Source: Ursus arctos (Eukaryota > Chordata > Mammalia > Carnivora > Ursidae). Taken from it: 64,000 nucleotides of DNA. The notes beneath the pieces are model-generated. The model was not told where the DNA came from. It did not search any database and saw nothing but the letters and a program-made list of their open reading frames with translations. The DNA lies in NCBI RefSeq assembly GCF_023065955.2, contig NW_026622786.1, positions 52,747,438 to 52,811,437 of the forward strand. The letters are read 5' to 3'. Both the position numbers and the translations under genes were made by a program. Below, one piece after another: positions 45,570 to 57,640 of this stretch. Numbering within the stretch: the first letter of the stretch is position 1; every line of letters begins with the position of its first letter.

Positions 45570-46470
45570 TGATCCTCAGGCAACATGATCACGTATGTAA
45601 AAAATTACAAAGGGACCCTTTATACACTGTTGGTGGGAATGTAAACTGGTATAGCCACTATGGAAAACAGTAAATTATACAACAGTATAATTTAATTTCT
45701 TGCCTCAAGAAATTAAACATAGAACCACCATATCCAGAGACAACAAAATCACTATTTCAAAGAGATATTTCTACTCCATGTTCATTGCAGCATTATTCAC
45801 AATAGCCAAGGCATGGAAACAACCTGAGTGTTTGTCAATGATGACTGGATAAAGAAAATGTGAGATACACACACACCACACACATATACACACACACGCA
45901 CAATGGAATATTACTCCCCCTTAGAAAGGGAAGAAGTCCTGCTTTGTGATAACATGGATGAAACTGGAGGGTATTAGGCTAAGTGAAATAAATCTGGCAG
46001 AGAAAGACAAATACTGCATGGTATCATTTATATCTGGAACTTTAAAAAAAAATTTGAAACAGAGGACAGAATGATGGTTCCAGGGGCTAAAGGATAGGGG
46101 AAATTAGGGAGATGCTGGTAAAGGGATACAAATTTTCAGTTATAAGAGGAACAGTGGGTGAGGATTTAATTTATAGCATGGTGACTATTATTGAAAATAC
46201 TGTAATGTATAATTGAAATTTGCTAAGACAATAAAACTTAAGTGTTCTTACCAAAAAAAGGAAAACAAAGGTATATTTATGCAAGGTGATGGGTATGTTA
46301 GTTAACTCCTTGGCGGGAATTCTTTCATAATGTATATCAAATCATCACATTGTACATTTTAAATATTAAAGTTAATTTTAATTAACTGATTTATTAATTT
46401 ACTAATTAAATATTATTTAATTAATATTAAGTAATAAAATGTATTACAATTTTCTTTGTCTATTATACTC
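45570..46470 (+). mobile_element. L1M 3' ends, sense
   Basis: 'acactgttggtgggaatgtaaactggtatagccactatgg', 'gcagcattattcacaatagccaaggcatgg', 'tactgcatggtatcatttatatctgg'. A second L1 3'-like piece follows from about 46260 with 'aatcatcacattgtacattttaaatat'. Contains a short CACACA-rich insert at 45870-45902. Confidence 0.85.
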
Positions 46471-46479
46471 CAACATGGC

Positions 46480-48245
46480 TAAAAGCTTTTTAACTGCAAA
46501 GAATCTACAAAAAAATTCGAACTAAAAAGTGTGTTTAACAAGGTTGTAGGACACAAGATCAACATACAGAAACCAATTATATTTCTATAAACTACCAGTA
46601 AACAATTTTAAAATGAATTAATTCCATTTATAATAGCATTACAGGAATACAATACCTAGAAATAAATTCAACAAGAGAAGTGCATATCTGTGTATTGAAA
46701 ACTACACACCATCGCTGAGTGAAATTAAAGAGGATTTAATAAAAATGGGGAGATATATAATATCCATGAGTTGGAAGATTCAGTATTGGTAAGATGGCAG
46801 TTTTCCCCAATTGATGTATAGATTCAATGGAATACCTATCAAAATCCCAGTAGGCTTTTTTTTTTTTTTTTTTTGGTCATGGATGCTGAAAAGCTGTTTC
46901 TAAAATTTATATGGAAGTGCAAAGAACCTATAGTAAGACAATTTTGAAAAAGAAGTACAAAGTCAGAGGATTTATTTGGTTTTGAAACTTACTACAAAGT
47001 TATGATAATGAAGAAACAATAGACATTTAGGTAGGTGGAAGAGAATGGAGAATCCAGGAACAGACCTTCACATATATGGTCAATTGAGTTTTGAGAAAGA
47101 TGCCAAGTAATTAAATGGGGAAAGGATAGTTCTTTCAGCAATAGATGCTGGAACAATTGGATAAACATCTACAAAAAAATGAAACTCAGCCCTTATCTTA
47201 CACCATACATAACGATTTAAAAGAAAACACAGGATGAAATCTTCACAGGCTTGAATAAGACAAAGAGTTCTTTATATATAACTTAAAAAGTAAAACAATC
47301 AACAACAAAATCTACAAATTGGACTTTATCAAAATGAAAACTTTTGCTCTTCAAAAGACACAAGAGAATGGAAATATTTGCAAAACATACATCTGATAAA
47401 GGACTTGAATGCAGAATATATAAAGAACCCTTATAATTCAGCAGCAAGAAGACAACCAACCCAGTAAGAAACGAGCAAAATATTTGGAAAATCACCTCAC
47501 CAAAGAAAATATATAAATGGCAGGTGAGTACGTGAAAAGATGTTTAATATCATTAGTCATCAGAGAAATTCAAGTTCAAACCAAAAGGTTCCCCGGCACA
47601 CCTACTAGAATGGCTAAAACGAAGAAGACTGACCCAGTGCTTGTGAAGATATGGAGAAACACGTTCATTGCTAGTGGGAATGTAAAATGAGACGGCCACT
47701 TTGGGAAACTTTGTCACTTTTTAAAAAGCCAAACATACACTTATCGATTGACTTAGCAACTCAGCTCCTAGGGATCTAGCCAAAAGAAATGAATAAGTAT
47801 GTCCACACAAAAACCTGTATACAAATATTCATTGCAGTATTATTCACGATAGCCCCCAAAATGGAAATAGCGTCTTTCAACTGGTAAGTTGTTAGACAAA
47901 ATGTATGTCTATAGAGGGGAATATTATTCACAACAAAAGCATTATACTAAATGGAAGGAGACAGGCACAAAAGGCTACATATTACATGATCCCATTTATA
48001 TGAAAATTTTAGAAAAGGCAAAATTGTAGAGACAAATCAGTGGTTGCCCAGGGCTGAGGCGGGAGCAGAGATGGATTGCAAACAGGCACGAGGGAACGTT
48101 TGTGGTCATGAAAGTGCTCTAACACTGAGTTGTGGTGATGGCTGAAAAAGTGTATAAATTCACTGAAATTCAGTGCTGTGTAGACTTAAAATGGGTGGTT
48201 TTTATGGCATCTAAATTAACCTCAATAAGGATGTTTTAAACAAAA
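46480..48245 (+). mobile_element. Old L1, end of ORF2 plus 3' UTR, sense
   Basis: Decayed ORF2 text ('acacaagatcaacatacagaaaccaattatatttctataaac', later DFIKMKTFALQKT in one frame near 47325) continues through 'gaatggctaaaacgaagaagactgaccc', 'gcagtattattcacgatagcc' and 'aacctcaataaggatgtttt'. A poly-T of about 20 sits at 46857-46874. Too many stops to be active. Confidence 0.88.
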
Positions 48246-48458
48246 CAGAAAGCTGTTGTGACTTCATAGCACCCTTTCTGGCTCACCTTAGAAATATCTG
48301 GTGCCTGTATAACTCTGGTAAAATTGTGCTTGAACTTTCCTTTCCGTACCCCTTAAGACCTTACATAGATGGTTTAGCAAGCAGCTCTAACCCTACTGGA
48401 CGGATTTTCTTTCTCTTGGAGGGGGTTAGAAGGAGAAAACCAACAAAACCTTGACTTT

Positions 48459-48655
48459 AGGGGCATCTGGGTGGCTCAGTCGTTAAGTGTCCGCCTTCGG
48501 CTCAGGGTGTGTGGGATCGAGCCCCACATCAGGCTCCTCCACTGGGAGCCTGCTTCTTCCTCTCCTGCTTCCCCTGCCTGTGTTCCCTCTCTCACTGGCT
48601 CTCTCTCTGTCAAATAAACAAATAAAATCTTAAAAAAAAAACAAAAAACAGAAAT
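48459..48655 (+). mobile_element. SINEC, sense
   Basis: GGGGCATCTGGGTGGCTCAG head with a short internal deletion before GTGGGATCGAGCCCC. Target duplication around AACAAAACCTTGACT / AACAAACCTTGACT. Confidence 0.92.
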
Positions 48656-48659
48656 AAAA

Positions 48660-50185
48660 CAAACCTTGACTGTATTTCCCAGGAGCACGTAGAGAAGAGC
48701 ATGATCAGGATGGAAAAGACCTTACAAATCACATCACAGTCTCTATCATTCTTCTATCTAACACCTTTTGGAATTTTCCTGTTCAAATAAGTGCTGTGTC
48801 TATAAAATAGTGAACAATATGGACGAGGTCTTTGTCCTCCCAGAGCATATATTCTAGTAGTGTGAAATCAAGGATGGGTGGGTAGATAGACAGACGAAAG
48901 TAAAAGAAAAGCACCTTAAGTACTCGGTAGAGAGTTAAAACCATGATATTAGAAAATGACTGGACCACAAGAGGGAGCCAGTCTTGCAAAGACCAGAAGG
49001 AGGAGCATCTTAGGCACCTTTTTTTTTTTTTTTTTAAACTGTACTTTGTCCCTTGAGGCTGTCTATTCCCTCTTTGCTCAGCTTAAGTTTCAGTGTCAGG
49101 AAATATAATCACTCCCTCAACTTCCTTAATCACATTAATCTCTCACACAGGTTGGCAAAATCACAACACTTCAAAATCCAACTGTCCACCTAGACTGGTC
49201 TCACCTTAAACTTGTCACTAGGAACTTCCGAAGGCCCTTGCTGCTTCCCAGCTAGCATCCCACATCTGCGTCATCCAGTCACTTTCCTGCCTTCTACATT
49301 ACTACATTCACTTTCTGCTAAGGGACTGTTGTTTTCTCTTCTCTCCCCCATTCTCACTCCCAGTTGATGACTGTGCTTCTCACTGAGAAAACTAACAGTC
49401 AGAAGACAACTTCCACTGATTCTTACCACATCCATATGCCCATATGGGTGTACCCTCTCAGGCCCTGCCTTACCTCCTGAAATCAGGACGCACTCACAGG
49501 GCTCCCATATAAAACCTTCCACTGGTGTATGAGATGCCACTGTCCCGTAGACTCAAGAACACCAAGCCAGCAAACCCTCCCACTCTATTCCACATCATGA
49601 ATTTTTCCTCTACTGAATCATCTCCATTGATACAAAAATAAATCATTTCAAGCACATTAAAGGCAAATAAAAATCTCCCCTTGACTGTATTTCCCTCATT
49701 TGGTTACCATCTTATTTCTCTGTGATCTTTTGTAGCCAGTTGTCTATACTGTATTAGCTGCCTCTAATTCCCCTTCTCCTATTTTCGTTTAAATTTTCTC
49801 CAGTCCAGCATTTGTGCTACCATTGATCTGAAACTGGTCTTTTCAAGGCCAACAAAATAAACACAATTAAAACCCTACCATAAAGAAAAAACAACGAAGC
49901 AGCTCGGAGTGGGAGAAGAAGGTAGGGAGTGTGTGTGCGTGTGTGTGTGTGGTGGGGGAGATCCTGAATTATAGCAGCTGGGTTGACCACCTGTATCATA
50001 AGAATTATTTAGGTAATTAGTCTTCTTTCCACTCCATTTGAACCATACTTCCTTTCCATATATTTCCCTGACTGTCTTTGGCATCTACTGTTGCCCAGCT
50101 TCTTAAAGCTGTCTGAATAACCAATTAACCTGCTCACCATTCAGGGAGAAGAGAGTAAAACAAAATCACAACAGTGAATGAGAGA
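48660..50185. other. Intergenic, no gene seen
   Basis: Contains a T-tract at 49020, a (GT)n-like stretch at about 49930-49952 and unassigned old sequence. ORFs below 90 codons have no recognisable domain. Confidence 0.45.
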
Positions 50186-50200
50186 GTCATCATTTATGTT

Positions 50201-50397
50201 TTTTTTTTTTTTTAAGATTTTATTTATTTATTTGACAGAGAGACAGCCAGCGAGAGAGGGAACACAAGCAGGGGGAGTGGCAGAGGAAGAAGCAGGCTCA
50301 CAGCGGAGGAGCCCGATGTGGGACTCGATCCCGGAACGCCGGGATCACGCCCTGAGCCGAAGGCAGACACTTAACGACTGCGCTACCCAGGCGCCCC
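50201..50397 (-). mobile_element. SINEC, antisense young copy
   Basis: T-tract, AAGATTTTATTTATTTATTT, terminal GCGCTACCCAGGCGCCCC. Target duplication CATCATTTATGTTTT on both sides (from 50188 and from 50397). Confidence 0.95.
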
Positions 50398-50496
50398 ATC
50401 ATTTATGTTTTGTATCTGAAATTAATGTGAAACCTCAGAAACCTAGCAGTCTCTTTAACCCAACCAGGAATAATTTTAGAAGTCTGAGAAAGACAA

Positions 50497-50906
50497 GGGT
50501 GCCTGGGTGGTGCAGTCGGTGAAACATCTGACTCTTGGTTTCGGCTCAGGTCATGATCTTGCAGTTGTGGGCTCGAGCCCTCCATCGGGCTCCGTGCTCA
50601 CAGCAGAGTCTGCTGGAGATTCTTGTTCCCTTCCCCTCTGCTCCTCCTCTCTCTCTCTCTCTCTCTAAAATAAATAAACAAAATCTTTTTTTTTTTAAGA
50701 TTTTGTTTATTTATTTGACAGAGAGAGAGACAGCCAGCAAGAGAGGGAACACAAGCAAGGGAGTGGGAGAGGAAGAAGCAGGCTCCCAGTGGAGGAGCCT
50801 GATGTGGGGCTCGATCCCAGAATGCTGGGATCACGCCCTGAGCCAAAGGCAGACGCTTAAAGACCAAGCCACCCAGGTGCCCCAATAAATAAAATCTTAA
50901 AAAAAA
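50497..50906 (+). mobile_element. Sense SINEC with an antisense SINEC nested in its tail
   Basis: The outer sense copy starts GGGTGCCTGGGTGGTGCAG and reaches AATAAACAAAATCTT. An antisense SINE (about 50691-50882, ending GCCACCCAGGTGCCCC) is inserted there and AATAAATAAAATCTT follows as its target duplication. The outer copy has its own duplication AGTCTGAGAAAG / AGTTTGAGAAAG. Confidence 0.9.
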
Positions 50907-50909
50907 GTT

Positions 50910-52180
50910 TGAGAAAGAATTGCCCCCAAACAATATCCCTCGAGGCTAAGATAAATGCAGTTGCCACGTGCAATGATTTTGCAGCTCTCTCTCTCTATAA
51001 TGGTCTCACCAGAAGTTATATACACTAACCTCAGGCAGCTTAGAAAGGCTGGCTGCAGTACTCTGCTTGCTGATGTTATCGGCAGGAACAACTGTGACTT
51101 ACTTTGGTGAGGTGGCCTTGACTCCTTTTGTGGACAAGGCAGTTCCTACTGGAGACAGCACCAAATGAGGTAGACTTTTGACAACTGTCCTGATCAGTTG
51201 GTTCATACAGAAATCCCAATGGATGGTGCAGATCAGTGTTTAGCAAAATGCAAGTCACAATCCATTATCGGATTACGACATTAACTGGGTGGGTTGACCA
51301 ACTTTTAAAAGGTGAAATTGAATAGAAAATATCAGAGTTCATTACACATACTCAGGGTATGACATAGTTCTTGAGACTCTGGTTAGAGTTCTGAAGAGGT
51401 GTGTCCTGGATCATAAAATTAAAATTTTAAGAATTAAAGCCACCGGTCCAAATCCATTCATAATAAAATAGCCAGTGTGTTTGAATGCACTAATCAAAAT
51501 TAGAGGACATTTGGAAAATATCCCTTTTCAGCATCATACATCACTAGGCATGAGCAGAAACAAGGGAAATCCAGAGCACCTTAAAGAGGGACTTTCATAC
51601 ACACAACCAGGTGAAGAGCTTGAAATTAGTCTCTAAAAACTAAGTTGCCATCATGGAGGCTTTATACTTTACAAACCACACTCACAAATTTAATCTCATT
51701 CGAGTACCTTGTCCATTTTTTACAGTAGGTAAGACAGGAAGGTGGCGGCATCTGAGGCAGGGTTCAATGATCCATCCAGTTTAGGTCAGGAGCCCAGCCA
51801 GCAGCTGGGAGAAAGGATCTAGCCCCACAAGCCTCAGGGAGAAAGTTGGCAAAGATAAAGAACTGAGCGTGGGTCCCAGCCAAATTAACTCGGGTTCAGG
51901 GCAGAACTCCAGTTCCAGGAGGGAGAAAGGGAAGGATGAACAGGAACTGGGGCCGAAGCCCAGATATTAAACAAAGCACACAGATAGCCAGGCCCACCCC
52001 CGGCACAGTGGATTCCATGCTCATACCTGCAGCGTTCCAGAAGCCCATGACTGGCTTTTGAAGAAGAAACAGAAACATACCATGTGCATAAGGGGCAGAA
52101 TGGAGACGTTATCAAGTACTTATAAAGGCATAAAGAGACTAGTGGGGAATGGCAAGTTAACCAATCAGACTAGCAGGAGT
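50910..52180. other. Intergenic, no gene seen
   Basis: Unique-looking, no CpG clustering, no ORF above 76 codons and no recognisable repeat. Confidence 0.45.
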
Positions 52181-52181
52181 A

Positions 52182-52368
52182 GAGTTGCCAGATAAAATAG
52201 AGGATGCTTATTTAGATTTGGATTTCAGATAAATAATGAAAGTCTTTTAGTGTAAGAATGTCCCATGCAATATTGGGGGCACATCTATACCAAAAAAAAT
52301 TGTTGCTTATCTGAAATTTAAATTTAACTGGGCATCCTGTATTTTTATTTACAAAATCTGGCACCCCT
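52182..52368. mobile_element. Palindromic MER53-like MITE
   Basis: The left arm (TTGCCAGATAAAATA, then GATTTCAGATAAATAATGA) is the inverted copy of the right arm (TTGCTTATCTGAAATTTAA ... TATTTACAAAATCTGGCA). It is nearly palindromic over about 187 bp. The name MER53 is from memory. Confidence 0.75.
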
Positions 52369-52379
52369 CACCTGTGGGT

Positions 52380-52580
52380 GTTATGAAGGATAGGGTGGGA
52401 AGGCTTTGGCAGAGCAAGATCATAAAGGATCTTTGAGCCACGCTTAGCAGATAATGGGGAGCCATGAAAGTTTTTAAGCAGGGGCATAATATAATCAGGT
52501 TTGCATTTTAGAATCAACCTTTGGAGAACGAAACAAGAGTTGAGAAAGTCAGGAACTGAGAGACTAGAGAGCTGTTTTAA
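52380..52580 (+). repeat. Old unassigned repeat
   Basis: 'aatggggagccatgaaagtttttaagcaggggcataatataatcagg' is common ancient-repeat text, shared in style with 14490-14560. Family not assigned. Confidence 0.5.
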
Positions 52581-52999
52581 ATAGCCTAGACTCCAGGAGC
52601 ATTGAATTTAATTTCATTCACTTCACAATTCTGCCTGGTGCTAGTGAGATTCCAAGGTTCACTCGAGCTGTAGAGACCAATCTTTTCTTTTTCAGGAGCT
52701 GTTCTTTGTTTTGAGGAACGAAGAATGTTCTGGGGGTGGGGTATATTTTTTGCCTTGCCCAAACCCAGTGTCAATCAAACACTTCTTGAGGGTGCTGCAA
52801 AGATAAGGTATGTATATATCAATCCCCTGCTAGGAAGCTCAACGTCTTTTTCACCACTGCACCCCCAGGAGGTAATCAATAAACATTTGTTGAATGAGTT
52901 CCTTAAAGACAAAGTCTGTATCTTCATCATCTTTGTTTCTTTAGTGCCTGACCCAGGGCTGGGAATAAGTTTCTCAGAAAATAGTTCTTGATTAAAGTG

Positions 53000-53204
53000 G
53001 TCTAATTAATTAACAACCAGAAGTGCTTCCTATTAACTACACATTATTTCAAAGGTACAATCTGGCATAGTTTTCACTCGAATGCAAAAGAAGCCTGCCT
53101 CTTACACTGGGCCAGAAAACTGTTTTCAAAAGCTGTAGAATCATACTGATTGGGTGGAGTTTTAAAGGTAATCTTCCTCCTGTATGTGAAAATGTGAGGG
53201 TTTG

Positions 53205-53205
<1 letters not shown>
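53000..53205. other. Intergenic, no gene seen
   Basis: No repeat or exon recognised. The preceding 52800-52940 segment has an L2-like 3' end (aatcaataaacatttgttgaatgag). Confidence 0.4.

Positions 53206-53208
<3 letters not shown>

Positions 53209-53240
<32 letters not shown>
53209..53240 (+). repeat. (TG)n microsatellite
   Basis: About 16 uninterrupted TG units. Confidence 0.95.
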
Positions 53241-53241
<1 letters not shown>

Positions 53242-53554
53242 CATTGTCCTGCTTCCAGAAGCTTTTTCTTTGCTTGGGTACTAGTGAAGCTAGATCTTAA
53301 GTGAATGCTTTTTGGTTAGATCATCATAAAGTGATATGAATCAAGTGTTTGTCTTCCATCTACCAGTATCAGTACAGTTATTTCCGTATGTATTTTTGCA
53401 AAGCTGAAGTGTGAACTTCTTGAAGGCAGGACTTCCTAGTCACAGAACTTTCACTAATACTAGGTTTGTTGAATTTTCAAGAGCAGGAAGCCAAAAGGAA
53501 AAGAATAATTCTAGGAAGCACATGGGATAAATAAAAATACAGTTAAAAATTATT

Positions 53555-53800
53555 ACAGCCACCCATTATTGAAGATTATATTCTAAGCATCATACCAGGG
53601 TGGGGGCTTTACATATATTTTATTAAATTCTGATGAAATTTCAATCCTAAAAGCTTCTCTTTGAGGTAGGTGACATTATGCTCATTTTCTATTTCTTTAA
53701 ACAGAATCAGAACTGATGAGAAACTTGCCCAGCTAATAGACGAGCAGAGCTGAGATCAGAACCTGATTCCAAAGTCCAGGCTCTCACACATCAGGAATTG
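53555..53800 (-). repeat. MIR fragment, antisense
   Basis: 'acatatattttattaaattctgatg', 'gaggtaggtgacattatgctcattttc', 'gagcagagctgagatcagaacctgattccaaagtccagg' follow antisense MIR. Confidence 0.7.
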
Positions 53801-53809
53801 TCATTGTTT

Positions 53810-56000
53810 TAAGTGTGTACTGGAGAGATGAAGAATATTGTTAGAATGCCTATAAGAGCTCTACTTTAATCAGCAACCATGCAGTACTCCAGAGGACTAA
53901 AGTTTGATTTTCTTTGTAATGATGTGTGAGGGTACATGCGTGGAAGAAATATGGAGGTATTTTTTTGTATTTTTGATTTATGTTCCTTTTTTCTGTTCAC
54001 CTTTGTACTTAAGGGAGCACATGCTTTTAAATATAATTGGGTGCCATCTCCACCTTCCTGGAAGGTAATATTGTTACATTTAAAACTATTATCACGCTGT
54101 TACTACCCAGGATGAAACATATGGACTTCAGATGTTACGATCAGTAATACCAACTTCATTTGCCCCATCCAAAGGAATACTCGTTCATGTTCAGACATGT
54201 GATGGAACCTCACTGATCCAGATGTGTATGAACTCATCTGTGGGACACTCCAGACCCTCCTCTGAGCTGTCAATATAATTGCATGCATCAGTTATTGTCC
54301 TGTCTTTTAAAGCTGCAAATGCGCACTCTGTCGGACTGCTGAGATCTTTTCAGCAGCCCTCTTCATACTGCTCAACTGCCAGCCTCTTCACTGTGTTCCA
54401 AGAAGAATGAGAGTCTCAGTAAGAGTGCTGCCTCTGGTCGTTTGACTCCAGGCTGAGGAGGGTTAGTTAAATCGAAGGTTAAACTTTACCAACCTTTCGG
54501 AGTCTGAGAAAGCAAAATGAGAAGGCAAGCGATGGCATAAATAATTACACAAATTAGAAGGAATTTGAAGAAGAGGAACCAAACAAGATAAAAAGAAGGG
54601 GAGAAAGCATTTGGTTAAAACAAAACAAAACACGGAATAAACAAATTATGTTTTGCTTGGCTCTGTAAAGTAGATGCCTGCCAAAAATGGTCTGCAAAGG
54701 TATAAGAATCAAAAAGCATCTTCAGTGCTCTGCCTTTGCCAGAAACATGGAAGGAATTTCCTAGAGACGGTTAGGAAGGAATTAGGAGGGGAAAAAAAAA
54801 ATGCTCATCAGGCCTTAATTTGCTTATTCATTGCCAGGCAGGGTGTTAACCATGGGGAATATAAAATGAATATGGCACGGCCCTGCCTCCAAGCTTACGC
54901 TCCAGTTCAGGGAGATACATCAACTGTTACATATGCTGAAGTGTGAAAGGCACCACGAAATAGGAAACAGTAGGTGGACAAAGGGGCAGTGATCCACTCT
55001 GTGAGTCTAATAAAAACAATTCATTACAGTCATGTAGGGTTGTTCAATGAGATGACCAACTCTCCCAGGGAAGAGTGAAGTGGAACTTGAACTAACAGAT
55101 ATAGTCGCGTCAAAACATAAAAGAGGGGGTTTTGAAGAAGCAATCAATTCACACCAGTCCCAAGAAGGTAATGATCTGGTAAGTGTTCTCCATCTTTAAT
55201 GTCTAGGATATCAATTTTACAAAGCGGAGGTGCCGCCAGACGTTACCATCCCCCACCCTCCATCTCCACCCCTCCAGCAGAGCTATCAGGTGAGCTTAAT
55301 CCAAGCTCCGCCCTAATTAAATATGTGACCTGGAGCAACTTGCATCACTACTCACGACCTCGTTTCTGCGTCCGTAAAGCGAGGAACCCTACCTAGTTGA
55401 TGCTACAGTCCCTTTCTGCAGTGAATTGTGAAATTGAGACAAGAAACCAGAAAGGAAACTCAAGAGAAACAAAAGTGAAAGTGCCCAAAGGAAATACAGT
55501 AGTAAACAAAAGTACAAAATTTTATATCTCACTGAAAAACGTGGCAGAGTTCCCAAATACTTTGTTTTTTTCAGCAACCGTGAACACGAGATTTGGGCAA
55601 GAATGAAATGTCTATCACGCCGTCCAAATGTGAACACGATCAGTGTAACGCGAATCCACCTTGCTGCACGCAACTGTCTTCTTAAACAATGCTCCCTGAC
55701 CCTGAACAACCACTTATAAAATTTCTTACAAAGTAAATCAAGCTATGATGAATGGTCCGTCTCCACATAACAACCCCCCCCCCCCAAGGAACACCACACA
55801 AGGGTGTGTCTTGCTTTGGGAAGAGAGAGAAAAGGGTATAGAGAAAGAGGAAGGATTCGAACCAATACAAGATTCTGCCCAGCGTTGCCACGCGGTTGTC
55901 ATATACAACAGCATGCAAGCAAACTATCTTAAAACACAGGAAATTCGGTAGCCTTTAAACTTTATTATTTCCTCCGTTTATGGTGAGACTTCCCCGAACG
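53810..56000. other. Intergenic upstream of the second CpG island, no gene seen
   Basis: An old repeat-like patch near 54800-54960 (ccaggcagggtgttaaccatgg...). C homopolymer at about 55774-55787. ORFs up to 106 codons have no recognisable domain. Confidence 0.4.
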
Positions 56001-56009
56001 TAACCCAAG

Positions 56010-57640
56010 ACCTTACACCCGCTTGGGAGCCAGGGCGCGAGCTCCGGGGTGAAAAGCAAGTGGAGGCGGCCAGAAGTGACCAAGCTGACAGCTTCGCGGA
56101 GCATTTGCAGCGAGCGTGGGACCAGGACGGGCGACGCCACGGCTGCAGGGGGGTGTCACTGGGCTCCCTAGATGGGAGGATGCTCCGTGTCCGCTGCGGG
56201 AGCCTCCCTTCTTGGAGCCGAGGCGGGAGGAGGACGCGCGCCTGCGCGCGCGCGTGCACACACACACGCACACATCCCTCCCCTGGAGTTGTGTCTCGTC
56301 TCCCTTTTGTTTTTCTCCCTTCCCGGTCATGAGACCCGGAAGTTTTTTTTTTTTTTTAAACCTGTCTCTCTCCCTTTTCCAACCCCCCCGCCCCATCTAT
56401 CACATGGCAGAGATAGAATAAAAACAGAAAAATGGCGACGGTCACGTTGTGGCGAGCCTTGCTGCGTCATTAGATAATCCTCATGCATATAACGGGAAGA
56501 ACAAAGGAAGGGGGGGCCCAGGACCCCCCGGGGGCGCAGGTGGGCGTGGGGGCGGCGGGGCGGGCGCGGGGGCGGCCGGGCGCGCGCGGGACCGGGCGCC
56601 TGCGGGCGGCGAGGGGCCGCGCGGGGCTCTGTGCCGCCTAGTGTCTACGTCCGTGTGCGCGCCCGTGCGCCGCCGCGGAGCACTGGCCGCGGCGCTCCCG
56701 GCGCGGTGTGGCGGCGCGCCGGAGCCGGCCGGGGGCGCGGGAAGCGGCGGGGGCGACTAGAGCCGTTCCGGCGAGGCTGGCCGCGGCGCGCGCGCACACG
56801 CACACGCAGCCGCGGGGCTCGGCCGGCTGGGCGCCCGCGCGGGGGGCGGGCCGGGTGGCGGCGGGGGCCGAGGGCGCGTCGCTGCCCGGCGCTGGGCGCC
56901 TGCCTTCAGCCGCCTCCGGGGACCGCAAGCAGTTCGCCGCCGCGGGGTAGGCAGCAGGCGCTGGGGCGGTGGCACGGGGCGGGCCTGGGGCTCCGCACTC
57001 CCTCACGGACTTCGAGCGTGTGTTGCCGGGCTGGGTTTGTTGTTGTGGAGGTGTGTGTGTTTTTCCGGCGGGGTGGGGGGGCGGCCTCACCCCTGGGCAT
57101 TTCCGCGGTTGTCCTCGGGCCCTCGCCGGGGTGTGAGGAGCGGCGCAGGTTGGACGAGGGCGCGGGGTGGTCCCCGGCACCCCGCTCCGGCCCCTTGGAG
57201 GGGGAGCGGCGCGGAGGGGCGGGGCGGGGTGCGTGTGTAAATGTTGCGCACTCTCTTTTCCCCCACCCCCGCCTTCTTCCAGGGTGCTGGCGTGGGTCCC
57301 TCGCCGTCCGGCGGCGACTGTAAATAGAGCCTGGATGTTGTTTACATGAAGGATCCGGCGGGAGGAGTCTGCGAGGAGGAGGCGGAGGAGGAGGGAGGGA
57401 GGAGAGAGGAAGAGCGGAGTCCCCGCGGCGGCGGCGGTCCGGGGTGAGGGGGAGCCCCGCGCGGCGTCCGGGGACCGGGCGCTACCACGAGGCCGGGACG
57501 CTGTACCCTGGGGTAGGAGGGAGAATGGGCGCGGGGCGGGGGGTGGGGGGGGTCTCTCAGTGTGGCATTTTTAGCTTGCAACCTGCCACGCACATTCTCT
57601 CGGGCTGGAGGGTGTGCAGGGAGGGCGAGGAAGCCTCGAT
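56010..57640 (+). promoter_or_regulatory. Second CpG island / promoter, candidate upstream JAK1 or lncRNA promoter
   Basis: A very CpG-dense block without TATA, with (GC/CA) alternating runs and G-rich tracts. An ETS-type CCGGAAGT at about 56336-56343 and a YY1-type AAAATGGCGAC at about 56429-56439 are typical of CpG-island promoters. Several plus-strand donors follow (56947, 57444, 57513, 57996). In human the gene divergent to AK4 is JAK1, so plus-strand transcription here fits the order. From memory, however, the main JAK1 promoter is well over 100 kb from AK4 in human and mouse, while this island is only 53 kb away. An upstream alternative JAK1 first exon or a lncRNA promoter is therefore as likely. 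Confidence 0.75.

Noticed and set aside
3205..56010. A shared bidirectional promoter for AK4 and the divergent gene
   Set aside because: The two CpG islands are about 52 kb apart and independent.
56449..57323. Long Arg/Gly/Ala-rich ORFs (up to 230 codons) in the second island
   Set aside because: GC-driven open frames on both strands with no recognisable domain or conserved start.
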